Positions 46,301-53,621 of a stretch of DNA of 64,000 nt are shown piece after piece. The stretch is from Acinetobacter haemolyticus (GTDB lineage Bacteria > Pseudomonadota > Gammaproteobacteria > Pseudomonadales > Moraxellaceae), in NCBI RefSeq assembly GCF_900406815.1, contig NZ_OVCN01000008.1, positions 94,624-158,623 on the forward strand, given 5' to 3'. The notes under the pieces were generated by a model. It saw nothing but the letters and a program-made list of their open reading frames with translations. It was not told where the DNA came from and did not search any database. Numbering within the stretch: the first letter of the stretch is position 1; every line of letters begins with the position of its first letter. Made by a program: the position numbers and the translations under genes.

Positions 46301-46449
46301 AGTTGCTTAGAAGATGAAGTTTTTGCAGAATGAGGTGTCGATGAACAACCTGTTGTAATTCCCAGCGCAGCTAAAGCAGAAGTGAGTACAGTAATTTTGA
46401 ATAATGATGTTGCAGATGTGCGCGACACCAATGTGCTCGATTTAGACAT
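43387..46449 (-). CDS. mltD: Membrane-bound lytic murein transglycosylase with seven LysM domains
   Basis: A 1020-residue lipoprotein (lipobox TTGC, Cys35) with a lytic transglycosylase domain at about 130-260, catalytic E155 in LLPVIESSYDP, and the motifs AAGLWQFIPSTGR and ALAAYNAGPGR. A Ser/Thr-rich linker covers 350-420, a second linker region 430-580, and seven LysM repeats follow at about 585-630, 647-692, 721-767, 798-843, 850-895, 925-970 and 973-1019. E. coli MltD is about 450 residues with far fewer LysM domains. It cuts murein glycan strands and is held to the outer membrane. It is the first gene of an operon with yejABEF. Confidence 0.95.
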   Translation of the reverse strand: MSKSSTLVSRTSATSLFKITVLTSALAALGITTGCSSTPHSAKTSSSKQLGSGYLDASSLDSLEDLLSATDMRAVEGDRLLVLKHGDVWKRMTVGFKMDLNRWDSRIEAQRGWFISRQPYLDRLSARASRYLYHTVKEAERRGMPTELALLPVIESSYDPAATSSAAAAGLWQFIPSTGRIYGLQQTSLYDGRRDVVESTRAAYEFLGSLYNQFGSWELALAAYNAGPGRIQQAINRNRAAGLPTDYWSLKLPQETMNYVPRFLAVAQIIKNPSAYGVALPPIANRPHFREVSLAGPMALNEISAITGLSRAELYALNPAHRGEVMDPTSPMRILIPADLSPSIDARLRSNKSSGGFWASKTPPPAMNTSSNTSTTVRTTTSATSPSSSTAVKTTPTITASSTPNRPTTTTANTKISTPKGSDALASFAAAADVPSAPRIPVAVTPAANVKPVSTEPPISGKEREQILAIMKAEGEQKSVAQVLEPQATQAEKDQVVAEIKAIAPKGTEIVDPFDGKIKLTAIQTSQSVADEKGQEVSKGFAYPKNLVEDKVTASSDDAKRNQGKPYISTDTEVVVVAPKGKRSTYVVQPGDTLAVIAQKNGVNWRDIAKWNQIDPTGTLFVGTSLYLYDAKPQTETAKAAETKPESYVVQSGDSLTSLASRFDLTIKQLADYNNLSITDGLLVGQRLTLKEPKNNSRTSQQTARATETKAANSQKVATKTYTVKRGEYLKLIADRYALSNQELADLTDGLSASSSLMVGQRINVPLQEVGQTEDTSNTKNSVKHENVTASTSYKTENYTVQRGDTLSSIATRSKITLNELAELNNLKTNSGVRLGQSLKIPAGSTVPEQYVVQSGDSLNAIASRYNLQVSYLADLNGLKPTSGVRIGQRLQLTGEVARAETPAPTEPTRNNASTSSNRNANTEQYTVKAGESLNSIATRLGMTGRELADLNQLRANTGLQRGQTILIPKTVTEYRVKRGDTLIGLASRYGMQTTALAEMNDLAPNTQLRIGDVIKVPNL

Positions 46450-46714
46450 AAAATCTTCCAGTCAACTTACGCTAGTTATTACTTTGATAGCCATTGTAGT
46501 AAAGCCTGCTACATAGACAAGGCAATAATTTAACGCGATTTGCATGGAAATGTTACAAGAAATTAAAAAACATGAGTTTTGTAACTCACAACATTTGATT
46601 TTAGCTTTACAATGCATGATCTTCGGGGGAATGCTAATATTCTCTTTACCCATTTTGCTGGTTTTATTGCAAAATAGTTCAAGCTTTTCACTCAAATATT
46701 GTTCAGGTTCAAAT

Positions 46715-48073
46715 ATGTCACAAACAATCACACTTTATGTTGATGGCGCATGTAAAGGCAATCCGGGTTTAGGTGGTTGGGGGGCATACATCATCACAGA
46801 GCAAGAAGAACATAAACTGTTCGGTGGTGAAGCTGAAACCACTAATAATCGCATGGAACTACAAGCAGCGATTGAAGGCATTTCTTTTTGTCCGATCGAT
46901 GCACACCTGATCATTTGGACAGATTCTAACTATGTAAAACAGGGAATTACCGAATGGATTCATGGTTGGAAAAAGAAAAACTGGAAAGATGTTAAAAATC
47001 CCGATCTTTGGAAAAAATTAGATGCCGTATGTGCCAACCGAGATATCGAATGGAATTGGATCAAAGGTCATGCTGGCCATGCGGGCAATGAAATGGCGGA
47101 TCAACTCGCAAACTTAGGTGCAGAACAAACTGCTCAACACCTCAAAGCATCAATACAGGCTAACGCTGATATAAAAAAGCCTGAAGCCGATTGGCTTTTA
47201 AATGATCCTTTGGGCTTAGACCTTGATACAGATGAAATGATCGATGAATTAGAGGTTGAAAATGAGTTAGAAACTCCAGTGGTAGAAACAGAAATAGAGA
47301 GTTCAGTCCAAACGACAGAATCAATCGAAACTACTCAACATCCGCATATTGTCGTGACTGATGCCAAGTTAAAATTACAAGGTCCACGTCAATTGATCCT
47401 CGATACTGAAACCACGGGTTTTTATTACCAAGATGGTGATCGCATCATTGAGGTCGGCGCGATTGAAATGATCAATCGTAAACTCACTGGTAGTTCCATT
47501 CATATCTATATCAATCCAGAAAAACCTGTAGGCGACTCTGTTGATGTGCACGGTATCACTGATGAATTTCTACAAGATAAACCCAAATATGCAGAAATCG
47601 CAGATGCCCTGTTTGCTTATTTAAAGGGTGCTGAAATCATTGCACATAACGCAACATTCGATATGAACTTCCTCGATATGGAGTTCAAACGAGTGGGCTT
47701 ACCTTTACTTTCAGATGTGTGTGAAGTTACGGATACCTTAGCACTCGCAAAGAACAAACATCCAGGGCAAAAAAACTCCTTAGATGCATTGGTTAGACGC
47801 TATGAGATTCCTGCACGAGATCGTACTTTCCATGGCGCATTACTCGATGCTGAAATTTTAGCCGATGTTTATCTCGCGATGACCGGTGGGCAGGTTTCTT
47901 TTGACATCGATGCCTTATCTCAAAACGAACAAAATCAAAATAAAACCACACGTCAACGCGTCCAAATTGACTTAGCGGTGATTCGACCATCTGAACATGA
48001 GTTAAATGAACATGAGACGTGGGTCAAACAATTTGAGGAAAAACATGGAGAACCCTGCCTTTTCGCAAAATAA
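46715..48073 (+). CDS. Fusion of ribonuclease HI and DNA polymerase III epsilon (DnaQ)
   Basis: A 452-residue protein that joins two enzymes that are separate in E. coli. Residues 1-150 are RNase HI, with catalytic D10, E48, D70 and D129 and H119 (KGHAGH). Residues about 150-225 are an acidic linker. Residues about 225-390 are the proofreading exonuclease, with D230 and E232 (LDTETTG), D316, H373 and D378. The clamp-binding motif QVSFDI (393-398) follows the exonuclease, as in epsilon. The ATG at 46715 has AGG seven bases before it; the 57 in-frame codons upstream overlap the mltD promoter side and do not look like protein. Both parts seem active. rnhA and dnaQ are neighbours in many Gammaproteobacteria. 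Confidence 0.93.
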   Translation: MSQTITLYVDGACKGNPGLGGWGAYIITEQEEHKLFGGEAETTNNRMELQAAIEGISFCPIDAHLIIWTDSNYVKQGITEWIHGWKKKNWKDVKNPDLWKKLDAVCANRDIEWNWIKGHAGHAGNEMADQLANLGAEQTAQHLKASIQANADIKKPEADWLLNDPLGLDLDTDEMIDELEVENELETPVVETEIESSVQTTESIETTQHPHIVVTDAKLKLQGPRQLILDTETTGFYYQDGDRIIEVGAIEMINRKLTGSSIHIYINPEKPVGDSVDVHGITDEFLQDKPKYAEIADALFAYLKGAEIIAHNATFDMNFLDMEFKRVGLPLLSDVCEVTDTLALAKNKHPGQKNSLDALVRRYEIPARDRTFHGALLDAEILADVYLAMTGGQVSFDIDALSQNEQNQNKTTRQRVQIDLAVIRPSEHELNEHETWVKQFEEKHGEPCLFAK

Positions 48074-48144
48074 ATTTTTGAATCAATGTCGCTTTTTATA
48101 TTTCAAGCCTTCAAAGTTAAGTTATATTAACTCTAAGTGATTTA

Positions 48145-48164
48145 GACCTCCTCCCAAGGAGGTC
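48145..48164 (+). repeat. Perfect hairpin with an SD-like right arm in the fimL-like leader
   Basis: GACCTCCT (48145-48152), loop CCCA, AGGAGGTC (48157-48164). The right arm is a full-strength ribosome-binding sequence held in the stem, 36 bases before the true start. AGTTAA and TTAACT at 48115-48132 form a second small inverted repeat. Confidence 0.65.
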
Positions 48165-48199
48165 CATGGATATAACAACTCAGGAAAGGTGTAGGTCAT

Positions 48200-49846
48200 A
48201 TGTCTTACCAAACCTCGATTCATTTCGACCCAACGGCATTACTAATAATAAAAAATGAAATCGACAATTCGATTAAATTGGTAGAAACAGCGGTCAATAC
48301 CCTTGCCGAAGAACAAGCTTTACCCTTCGGGATTGATGATGCACTCAATCAGTTTGAGCAATGCACGCAGGTACTTGCACTGATCGATATGCCGCATTTA
48401 TCGCAAATTACTCAATACTCAAGTGAACTTATGCGTAAGATCATGGCCCAACCTCAACAGATTAAAACCAGTGATGTGGTGGCGTTGAGTGAAGGTACCA
48501 CGATGCTGAAACGCTATATTGAGTTTATCTGTTTACGCGAAGTTAAAGTCCCTCAGTTTTTGCTCGATACCTTGAATCGTTTAGAGCTGGCTTTAGGCAA
48601 GCCTTTAACCAAAGAAGGCCAAACAATTCAGCCTCTACTTAGTTTGATCAGCCCGCGTTTCAATTTGCCACTTGCCCCAACGCTAGAAAAATCTCAATAC
48701 ATCCATCAACTTTATAAGTTATGTTTGCATAAACTGATTAAACAGACTGAAACCCCACTTGATTTACAAGGTATCAAACTTGTTGGTGTTTATCTGGCTG
48801 GACTGTCAACTGATCTACCAAGTCAACAATATTGGCAATTAGTCAACGTCGCATTAAGCTTGATTGATGAAGTGACCATTACTGAAGCTCGACTACGTAC
48901 ACTCATTCAAATTGAAACCAATATTGCAAAATTCTTAACTGAGCCTTCTACATATCAAACTGAACTCAGTGATCTTGCTGACGTCTTGTCGATTTGTATT
49001 AGTCAAGAAAACAATATTTCGCATCATATTCGTGATCAACTCAATATTGGTGACGAATTGCTGAGCGACACCCAGCTTCAAGTATTAAGTCGTCATTTAT
49101 ATGGCCCAGATTATGAAACAATTCATACTGTTAGCCGATTAATGACGGATGAGATGGCTCAAATTCGAAATGAAATTGAGTACAACTACCAAAACATGTC
49201 TACTGAAAAGACTCAAGAGATTCAGCAAAAGCTCAATCAACTTGCCAATGTTTTCAAAGTACTCAATTTAAATGAAGCTGCTCACGAAATCACACAGCAA
49301 GCTGAGAAACTCAGTCATTCAGACTTCTTAACCGATGCCAATTCTGTTCAGCAATTAATGAACGGTATTTTGGCTTCAATGAATTCCATTGGAATTTTAG
49401 AGCGTAATTATACATCTAGTCGTTTACAGCTCCGTGTAAATAACCTGCAAATCTCACTTGATCGTTTAGATGAAGCACACAAAGCGTTATTAACCGAAAC
49501 GAAAACCTTGATCGAAACATTAACTCAGACATTGAGTTTATATGCTCAGGATCCAACTTCACACAATATTGATGCTTTGCCTGATTATCTCAAAGAACTT
49601 TCAGGTGCAGCGCAATTCTTAGGCAGTACAGCTCAACAAACGGCGTTATTAGGTGCTGCTGATTTTGCTCAACACCGTTTGGTCCAAAACCAAACCTTAG
49701 ATGCTGAACAAATCAATTGCCTTTTGAATGTTGTTGCAGGTTTAGATTTGTTGGTTGATAACTTGAGAAATAAACAACCTGTATTGCAATCTATGTTTGA
49801 TGTGGCATTATCAAATAGTCAGCAATTACAAACGATAGCAGCCTAA
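48200..49846 (+). CDS. fimL: FimL-like protein (ChpA N-terminal homologue)
   Basis: A 548-residue all-helical cytoplasmic protein that resembles Pseudomonas FimL, itself like the N-terminal part of the twitching chemosensor ChpA but without phosphorylated His residues. Shared features are the early EGTTMLKRYIEF segment followed by VPQFLLDTLNRLELALGKP, and the C-terminal GAAQFLGSTAQQTALLGAADFAQ-type Hpt-like helix bundle (positions about 460-500). I see no His-Ala/Ser-His-X-X-Lys phosphotransfer motif. FimL raises cyclic AMP and type IV pilus activity in Pseudomonas. The recognition is by memory and should be confirmed. It overlaps nudC by one base (TAATG). Confidence 0.72.
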   Translation: MSYQTSIHFDPTALLIIKNEIDNSIKLVETAVNTLAEEQALPFGIDDALNQFEQCTQVLALIDMPHLSQITQYSSELMRKIMAQPQQIKTSDVVALSEGTTMLKRYIEFICLREVKVPQFLLDTLNRLELALGKPLTKEGQTIQPLLSLISPRFNLPLAPTLEKSQYIHQLYKLCLHKLIKQTETPLDLQGIKLVGVYLAGLSTDLPSQQYWQLVNVALSLIDEVTITEARLRTLIQIETNIAKFLTEPSTYQTELSDLADVLSICISQENNISHHIRDQLNIGDELLSDTQLQVLSRHLYGPDYETIHTVSRLMTDEMAQIRNEIEYNYQNMSTEKTQEIQQKLNQLANVFKVLNLNEAAHEITQQAEKLSHSDFLTDANSVQQLMNGILASMNSIGILERNYTSSRLQLRVNNLQISLDRLDEAHKALLTETKTLIETLTQTLSLYAQDPTSHNIDALPDYLKELSGAAQFLGSTAQQTALLGAADFAQHRLVQNQTLDAEQINCLLNVVAGLDLLVDNLRNKQPVLQSMFDVALSNSQQLQTIAA

Positions 49847-50598
49847 TGTCTCAACGATCACTTGCTTATATTTTTCAACACCAAAAACTGTTAGTCGATG
49901 AAAATCTTCAACTACCCAAAGTTGAAAAGTTAGCAAGTGATCTTCTCATACATCCAAATGATCATGTCATCGCACGTGACCTGTTAGAAGATGAAATCAT
50001 TCCTGAAGGTCTTCAACTTGTACCCATCCGCGATTTGATTCAGACTTGGTCAACGAATGATTTCCTTCAGGCTAGTCGTGCAGTACAACTGCTCGAATGG
50101 CGACGCAATCATAAGTTCTGTAGTCATTGTGGCCATCGAACTGAAATTCACTCCAAAGAATATGCCATGATTTGTCCAGCTTGTGGCTATCATCAATATC
50201 CACGTGTGCAACCTTGTGTGATCACCATTATCACACGCGGTAACAATGAAGTATTACTCGCCAAATCAGCCCATAATAAAAGCAATATGTACGGTTTGAT
50301 TGCAGGTTTTGTTGAAGTTGGTGAAACCTTAGAAGAAGCAGTACAACGTGAAACGATGGAAGAAGTTGGTCTGAAGCTTAAAAATATACGTTATATGTCA
50401 AGCCAACCTTGGCCTTTCCCAAGCAATCTGATGATCGCGTTTCATGCTGAGTATGAGTCTGGAGAGATCCAATTACAGCTTGAAGAGATCAGTGATGCTC
50501 AATTTTTTAAATTCGATCAGTTACCACAGATTCCATTTAAAGGAAGTATTGCCCATAGCATGATTATGCAGATGACTGAAAAAAGAAAAGCATCCTAA
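49846..50598 (+). CDS. nudC: NAD(H) diphosphatase (NudC)
   Basis: A 250-residue Nudix hydrolase that cleaves NADH and removes NAD caps from RNA. Zinc ribbon Cys residues are C92, C95, C110 and C113. The Nudix box is at 154-176, starting GFVEVGETLEEA and ending REXXXEEVGL in pattern. The NudC-specific SQPWPFPS motif is at 186-193. It is translationally coupled to the fimL-like gene. The stop codon lies in the loop of its terminator hairpin. Confidence 0.95.
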   Translation: MSQRSLAYIFQHQKLLVDENLQLPKVEKLASDLLIHPNDHVIARDLLEDEIIPEGLQLVPIRDLIQTWSTNDFLQASRAVQLLEWRRNHKFCSHCGHRTEIHSKEYAMICPACGYHQYPRVQPCVITIITRGNNEVLLAKSAHNKSNMYGLIAGFVEVGETLEEAVQRETMEEVGLKLKNIRYMSSQPWPFPSNLMIAFHAEYESGEIQLQLEEISDAQFFKFDQLPQIPFKGSIAHSMIMQMTEKRKAS

Positions 50599-50612
50599 TC
50601 GATGCTTTTCTT
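50583..50612. terminator. Terminator at the end of nudC
   Basis: AAGAAAAGCATC (50583-50594) pairs with GATGCTTTTCTT (50601-50612). The nudC TAA (50596-50598) is in the 6-base loop. It may also serve the converging esterase gene. Confidence 0.85.
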
Positions 50613-50618
50613 ATGACT

Positions 50619-51491
50619 TCATGGATCTAATGCTTCATCCAGGAAATGTAAAATGGTTCGTTTGGTCTTGAAATAATGGCTCATCAGACTTGCCAGTGTC
50701 GCAACAATGGTAATATGCCCAGTCTTGGGAATAATCGAAATATGACTATGATTACCCTTTTCCCTTAATGCAATATCCAAATCAAGTGTATTTCTTTTCT
50801 CCACAAGTTGATCTTGTTCGGCTATTAACAAGTAATGCTTAATTTGATTAGGCTCAATAAAATAATATGGCATAACTTGCTGATAGGAAATATTCAGATC
50901 AAAAGCATGTTCAGCAAGTGGATCACCTTTATAATCAAAATGATAAGGGCCAGCTAAACCGACAATTGCTTTGATTTGATCTTTATATTTAAAGTTTTTC
51001 GCTTGCGCAGAATAAACAACAGACATCACATTAAATGCACCAGCAGAATGCCCCATCAAAATCAGATTCTCCGTTGAGATCTTTAATTTGGTTTGATTCT
51101 GATTCAAATAATGGATAGCTTGTGCAATATCATCAATAAAAGCAGGGAAAATATGCTCAGGCGCAAGATGGTAATTGATTACGGCGACGTCATAGCCTTC
51201 ACGGGCAAACGTTTCACCAATAAATAAATAGTCCCGCTTATTGCCATGCTGCCATGATCCGCCATGTACAAAAACGATCAGCGGTTTTTGTGGCTTCGCA
51301 TTTTTACTTCGATATAGATCTAAACGTTGGCGTGCCTTTAATCCATAAGCAAGGTGTTCATCCTTTTCAAAGGTATCTTTTGGGGTTAAATAGTTAATCG
51401 AATAACTTGCAAAGTCATACAGGCGAAATTCTTTATAAAAGTCTCTCGCCCGTATTACATTTTCTTGAACTTGTTGAATAAGTTGTTTCAT
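50619..51491 (-). CDS. Alpha/beta hydrolase, carboxylesterase-like
   Basis: A 290-residue alpha/beta hydrolase without a signal peptide. HGGSW near residue 76 is the oxyanion motif, the nucleophile is in GHSAGA near residue 148, and the base is in KTGHITI. This layout is like the HSL and kynurenine-formamidase esterases. The substrate is unknown. It follows dolP after three bases and belongs to the lpoA-yraN-dolP transcript. Confidence 0.82.
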   Translation of the reverse strand: MKQLIQQVQENVIRARDFYKEFRLYDFASYSINYLTPKDTFEKDEHLAYGLKARQRLDLYRSKNAKPQKPLIVFVHGGSWQHGNKRDYLFIGETFAREGYDVAVINYHLAPEHIFPAFIDDIAQAIHYLNQNQTKLKISTENLILMGHSAGAFNVMSVVYSAQAKNFKYKDQIKAIVGLAGPYHFDYKGDPLAEHAFDLNISYQQVMPYYFIEPNQIKHYLLIAEQDQLVEKRNTLDLDIALREKGNHSHISIIPKTGHITIVATLASLMSHYFKTKRTILHFLDEALDP

Positions 51492-51494
51492 AAA

Positions 51495-52184
51495 TTAGGG
51501 ATTACTAGGATTAATAGTCACAGGCTCAACTTGATCAGGATCAATAGCCACAGGGGTTTCAACCAAAGGTTGTGTTGTTGCTCCCATGCGCGCAGTCGTG
51601 GTTCCTGGCATTTGGTCAATGTTATCCACCAAAGTCACAATTCGAGTCACATTGCCAACTTTTTGTAAAACATCATCCAAGTCATTCATTTCTGCTGTAT
51701 TTAATCGTCCCATCACATACAACACACCATTTTCGGTATGGACTAAGACTTTACTATCAGAAACAACAGGTGCTCTCATCAATAGCCCACGTGTATTAGC
51801 AGTAACAGTCCCGTCTTGCATGATGGTGCTATAACCTACTTTATCGCCGACTGTAATGTAGTTATGTACCGCTTTCACATCCGTCATTGCACGTACATTA
51901 TCTTCAGCGAGCTGTTTCAAATACGGATCAGGCACTTGCCCAGTTAAAAGCACATTACTGTGGAAACTTTCAATATTGATACGAGACTGTCTAAAGCGAT
52001 GGTCTAATTTGTATAAATTAACATTGGCAGTACGTTTGATTGAAGAATCAATAAAAACCTGCCCTAGACTACGATCACCACTATTTGTGCCAACAGGTGC
52101 AGTCCCTGTTCCGCCAGAAATAAAGCTCGCACAACCCGATAAACTTGCAGCGCAAAGTAACGTGATCGATAAACGTTTTAACAC
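51495..52184 (-). CDS. dolP: BON-domain outer-membrane lipoprotein, DolP-like
   Basis: A 229-residue lipoprotein with signal KRLSITLLCAASLSGC and two BON domains (about 50-115 and 125-190) that include DSSIKRTANVNLYK, VLLTGQVPDPYLKQ and VLYVMGRLNTAE. DolP (formerly YraP) works at the outer membrane and links phospholipid and amidase activities in E. coli. The GTG at 52184, with GGGAG nine bases before it, gives a normal lipoprotein signal; the in-frame ATG at 52217 would add 11 residues in front. The yraN and lpoA-like genes lie directly upstream as in E. coli, but diaA is missing from between them. A Pro-rich tail follows the BON domains. Confidence 0.88.
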   Translation of the reverse strand: MLKRLSITLLCAASLSGCASFISGGTGTAPVGTNSGDRSLGQVFIDSSIKRTANVNLYKLDHRFRQSRINIESFHSNVLLTGQVPDPYLKQLAEDNVRAMTDVKAVHNYITVGDKVGYSTIMQDGTVTANTRGLLMRAPVVSDSKVLVHTENGVLYVMGRLNTAEMNDLDDVLQKVGNVTRIVTLVDNIDQMPGTTTARMGATTQPLVETPVAIDPDQVEPVTINPSNP

Positions 52185-52252
52185 TTGGCAAGACTCCCTA
52201 TTCACACATTTGCTCATTCTTCCACATCTACTTTTAGATCATATTGCCAGAA

Positions 52253-52657
52253 TCAGTCCAAAGTAAATGCATGTTCAATCCATTGCTGATCATACTGCAA
52301 TTTTGAAAAATCTGGTTGTACTGTTTTTGCAATTTTCTGTGGAAAATCAAAACAAATCACATCAAAACGACAATCAAAGTCATAATAACTAGGATAACGT
52401 TGTAAAAAGAATTTTGCCGTTTTAATAATTTTACGTTTTTGCGCTTGTGTAATGACTTCATAAGCATGGGCATAACTACCCGATGATCTAGCTTTTACTT
52501 CAACAAAAACAAGCTCTTGACCACGCCTAACGATTAAATCAATTTCACCAAAACGTGAATGATAATTTTGACTGATACATTGATACCCATGAGAATGGAG
52601 CAATGTCTTTGCTGCTTCCTCAGCCCATTGCCCCATAGAATTTGTTTGCTGTTCCAT
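52253..52657 (-). CDS. yraN: UPF0102 protein YraN
   Basis: A 134-residue protein of the YraN family with a PD-(D/E)XK-like core: [21 protein letters not shown] contains the Asp, Glu and Lys positions of such nucleases. The activity is unproven; a related protein cleaves branched DNA in other bacteria by report only. It lies 12 bases after the lpoA-like gene and before dolP, a conserved order. Confidence 0.9.
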   Translation of the reverse strand: MEQQTNSMGQWAEEAAKTLLHSHGYQCISQNYHSRFGEIDLIVRRGQELVFVEVKARSSGSYAHAYEVITQAQKRKIIKTAKFFLQRYPSYYDFDCRFDVICFDFPQKIAKTVQPDFSKLQYDQQWIEHAFTLD

Positions 52658-52669
52658 GCGTGAGATATC

Positions 52670-53605
52670 TTATTTTAAAATTTGGATGTGTTTTTTCTGC
52701 TGTTCAAAGCAATAAGGCTGTCGATTGATCTTGCCCGCATTCACCTCAATAGCCCCCGTTCGACCAACAAAAGAAAATTGTTGGTTATCAGCACCGACTA
52801 GGAACTGCTGGCTAAGCGTCCATGCATCACCACCAAAAGCCAATAAGCGTTGAAATGCCATATTCTCTGGTTGTTCTTTATAGGCTTCAATTAAGTCCGC
52901 CCATTGTCCATTATATAAAGCTGGGGTATCACAAAAACGTAGTCCGATAGGAATCGACTTACCCTCTTCTATACTAATTGGGGTCGCATAAATATTTTGT
53001 TTTGGTAAAGAGCCAAGTTGCATTACCCATTCATGATCCCCAAGAAGTAATAGTCCTGTTTTCTTGGGTAGTTTCTTTGGTAACTCATGTATAACTTCAA
53101 TCACAGCATGCGACTGAGACATTAGAGACATCATAAATAGCTCTGTTGCTGACTCAGTCCCAGATTCACGCAACACCCATAAAGTTTGAATTTGATCCTT
53201 GACCAATAATTTATTTAAAGCTTCAGCATCATGCTGTTTAGCCAAACTAAATTGCCATACATTCGCTGCCTGTGAGTTCACATCATTTAACGCTAACACA
53301 GGCACTTTCGGTTTTAATTTAATCACCGTCTCAATATCAGATCGCCCTAAGGGGCCAACGACCAATTTTGTATTTTTATTGACCCTGCTTTTAAAAATCT
53401 GATTAATGTTGCTTTTTGCAGAATCCACAAAAATAATTTTTTCTTTACTTCCCGATGCTGTATAAGCACTCAAGAAACCTCGTTTAATACTTTCACCAGC
53501 TCGCGCCATAGGGCCTGATTCAGGTAGAATGACCAATACGTCCGCATAGGCTGGACTAATCAATGCTGCCAAACTGAGTAGCAACCAATATTTTTTTGAA
53601 TACAT
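52670..53605 (-). CDS. LpoA-like penicillin-binding protein activator, short form
   Basis: A 311-residue exported protein that corresponds to the C-terminal, periplasmic-binding-fold half of LpoA, with VLVILPESGPMARAGESIKRGFLSAY at the start of the fold (positions 22 on), VVGPLGRSD and RLLAFGGDAW near the end. The N-terminal TPR-like half of full LpoA, which is about 680 residues in E. coli, is absent. The signal peptide ends in AYA-D with no lipobox Cys, so it should be soluble in the periplasm. In E. coli LpoA activates PBP1a. The gene order with rsmI, yraN and dolP supports the identity. Whether it can activate a synthase without a membrane anchor is unclear. Confidence 0.8.
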   Translation of the reverse strand: MYSKKYWLLLSLAALISPAYADVLVILPESGPMARAGESIKRGFLSAYTASGSKEKIIFVDSAKSNINQIFKSRVNKNTKLVVGPLGRSDIETVIKLKPKVPVLALNDVNSQAANVWQFSLAKQHDAEALNKLLVKDQIQTLWVLRESGTESATELFMMSLMSQSHAVIEVIHELPKKLPKKTGLLLLGDHEWVMQLGSLPKQNIYATPISIEEGKSIPIGLRFCDTPALYNGQWADLIEAYKEQPENMAFQRLLAFGGDAWTLSQQFLVGADNQQFSFVGRTGAIEVNAGKINRQPYCFEQQKKHIQILK

Positions 53606-53621
53606 TATGGAGTTACCTTTT

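Noticed and set aside
46544..46714. In-frame 57-codon extension before the RNase HI domain, with a hydrophobic stretch
   Set aside because: The family starts at MSQTITLYVDG with a ribosome-binding site just before it. The extension lies over the mltD promoter side and would place a membrane segment on a cytosolic replication protein.
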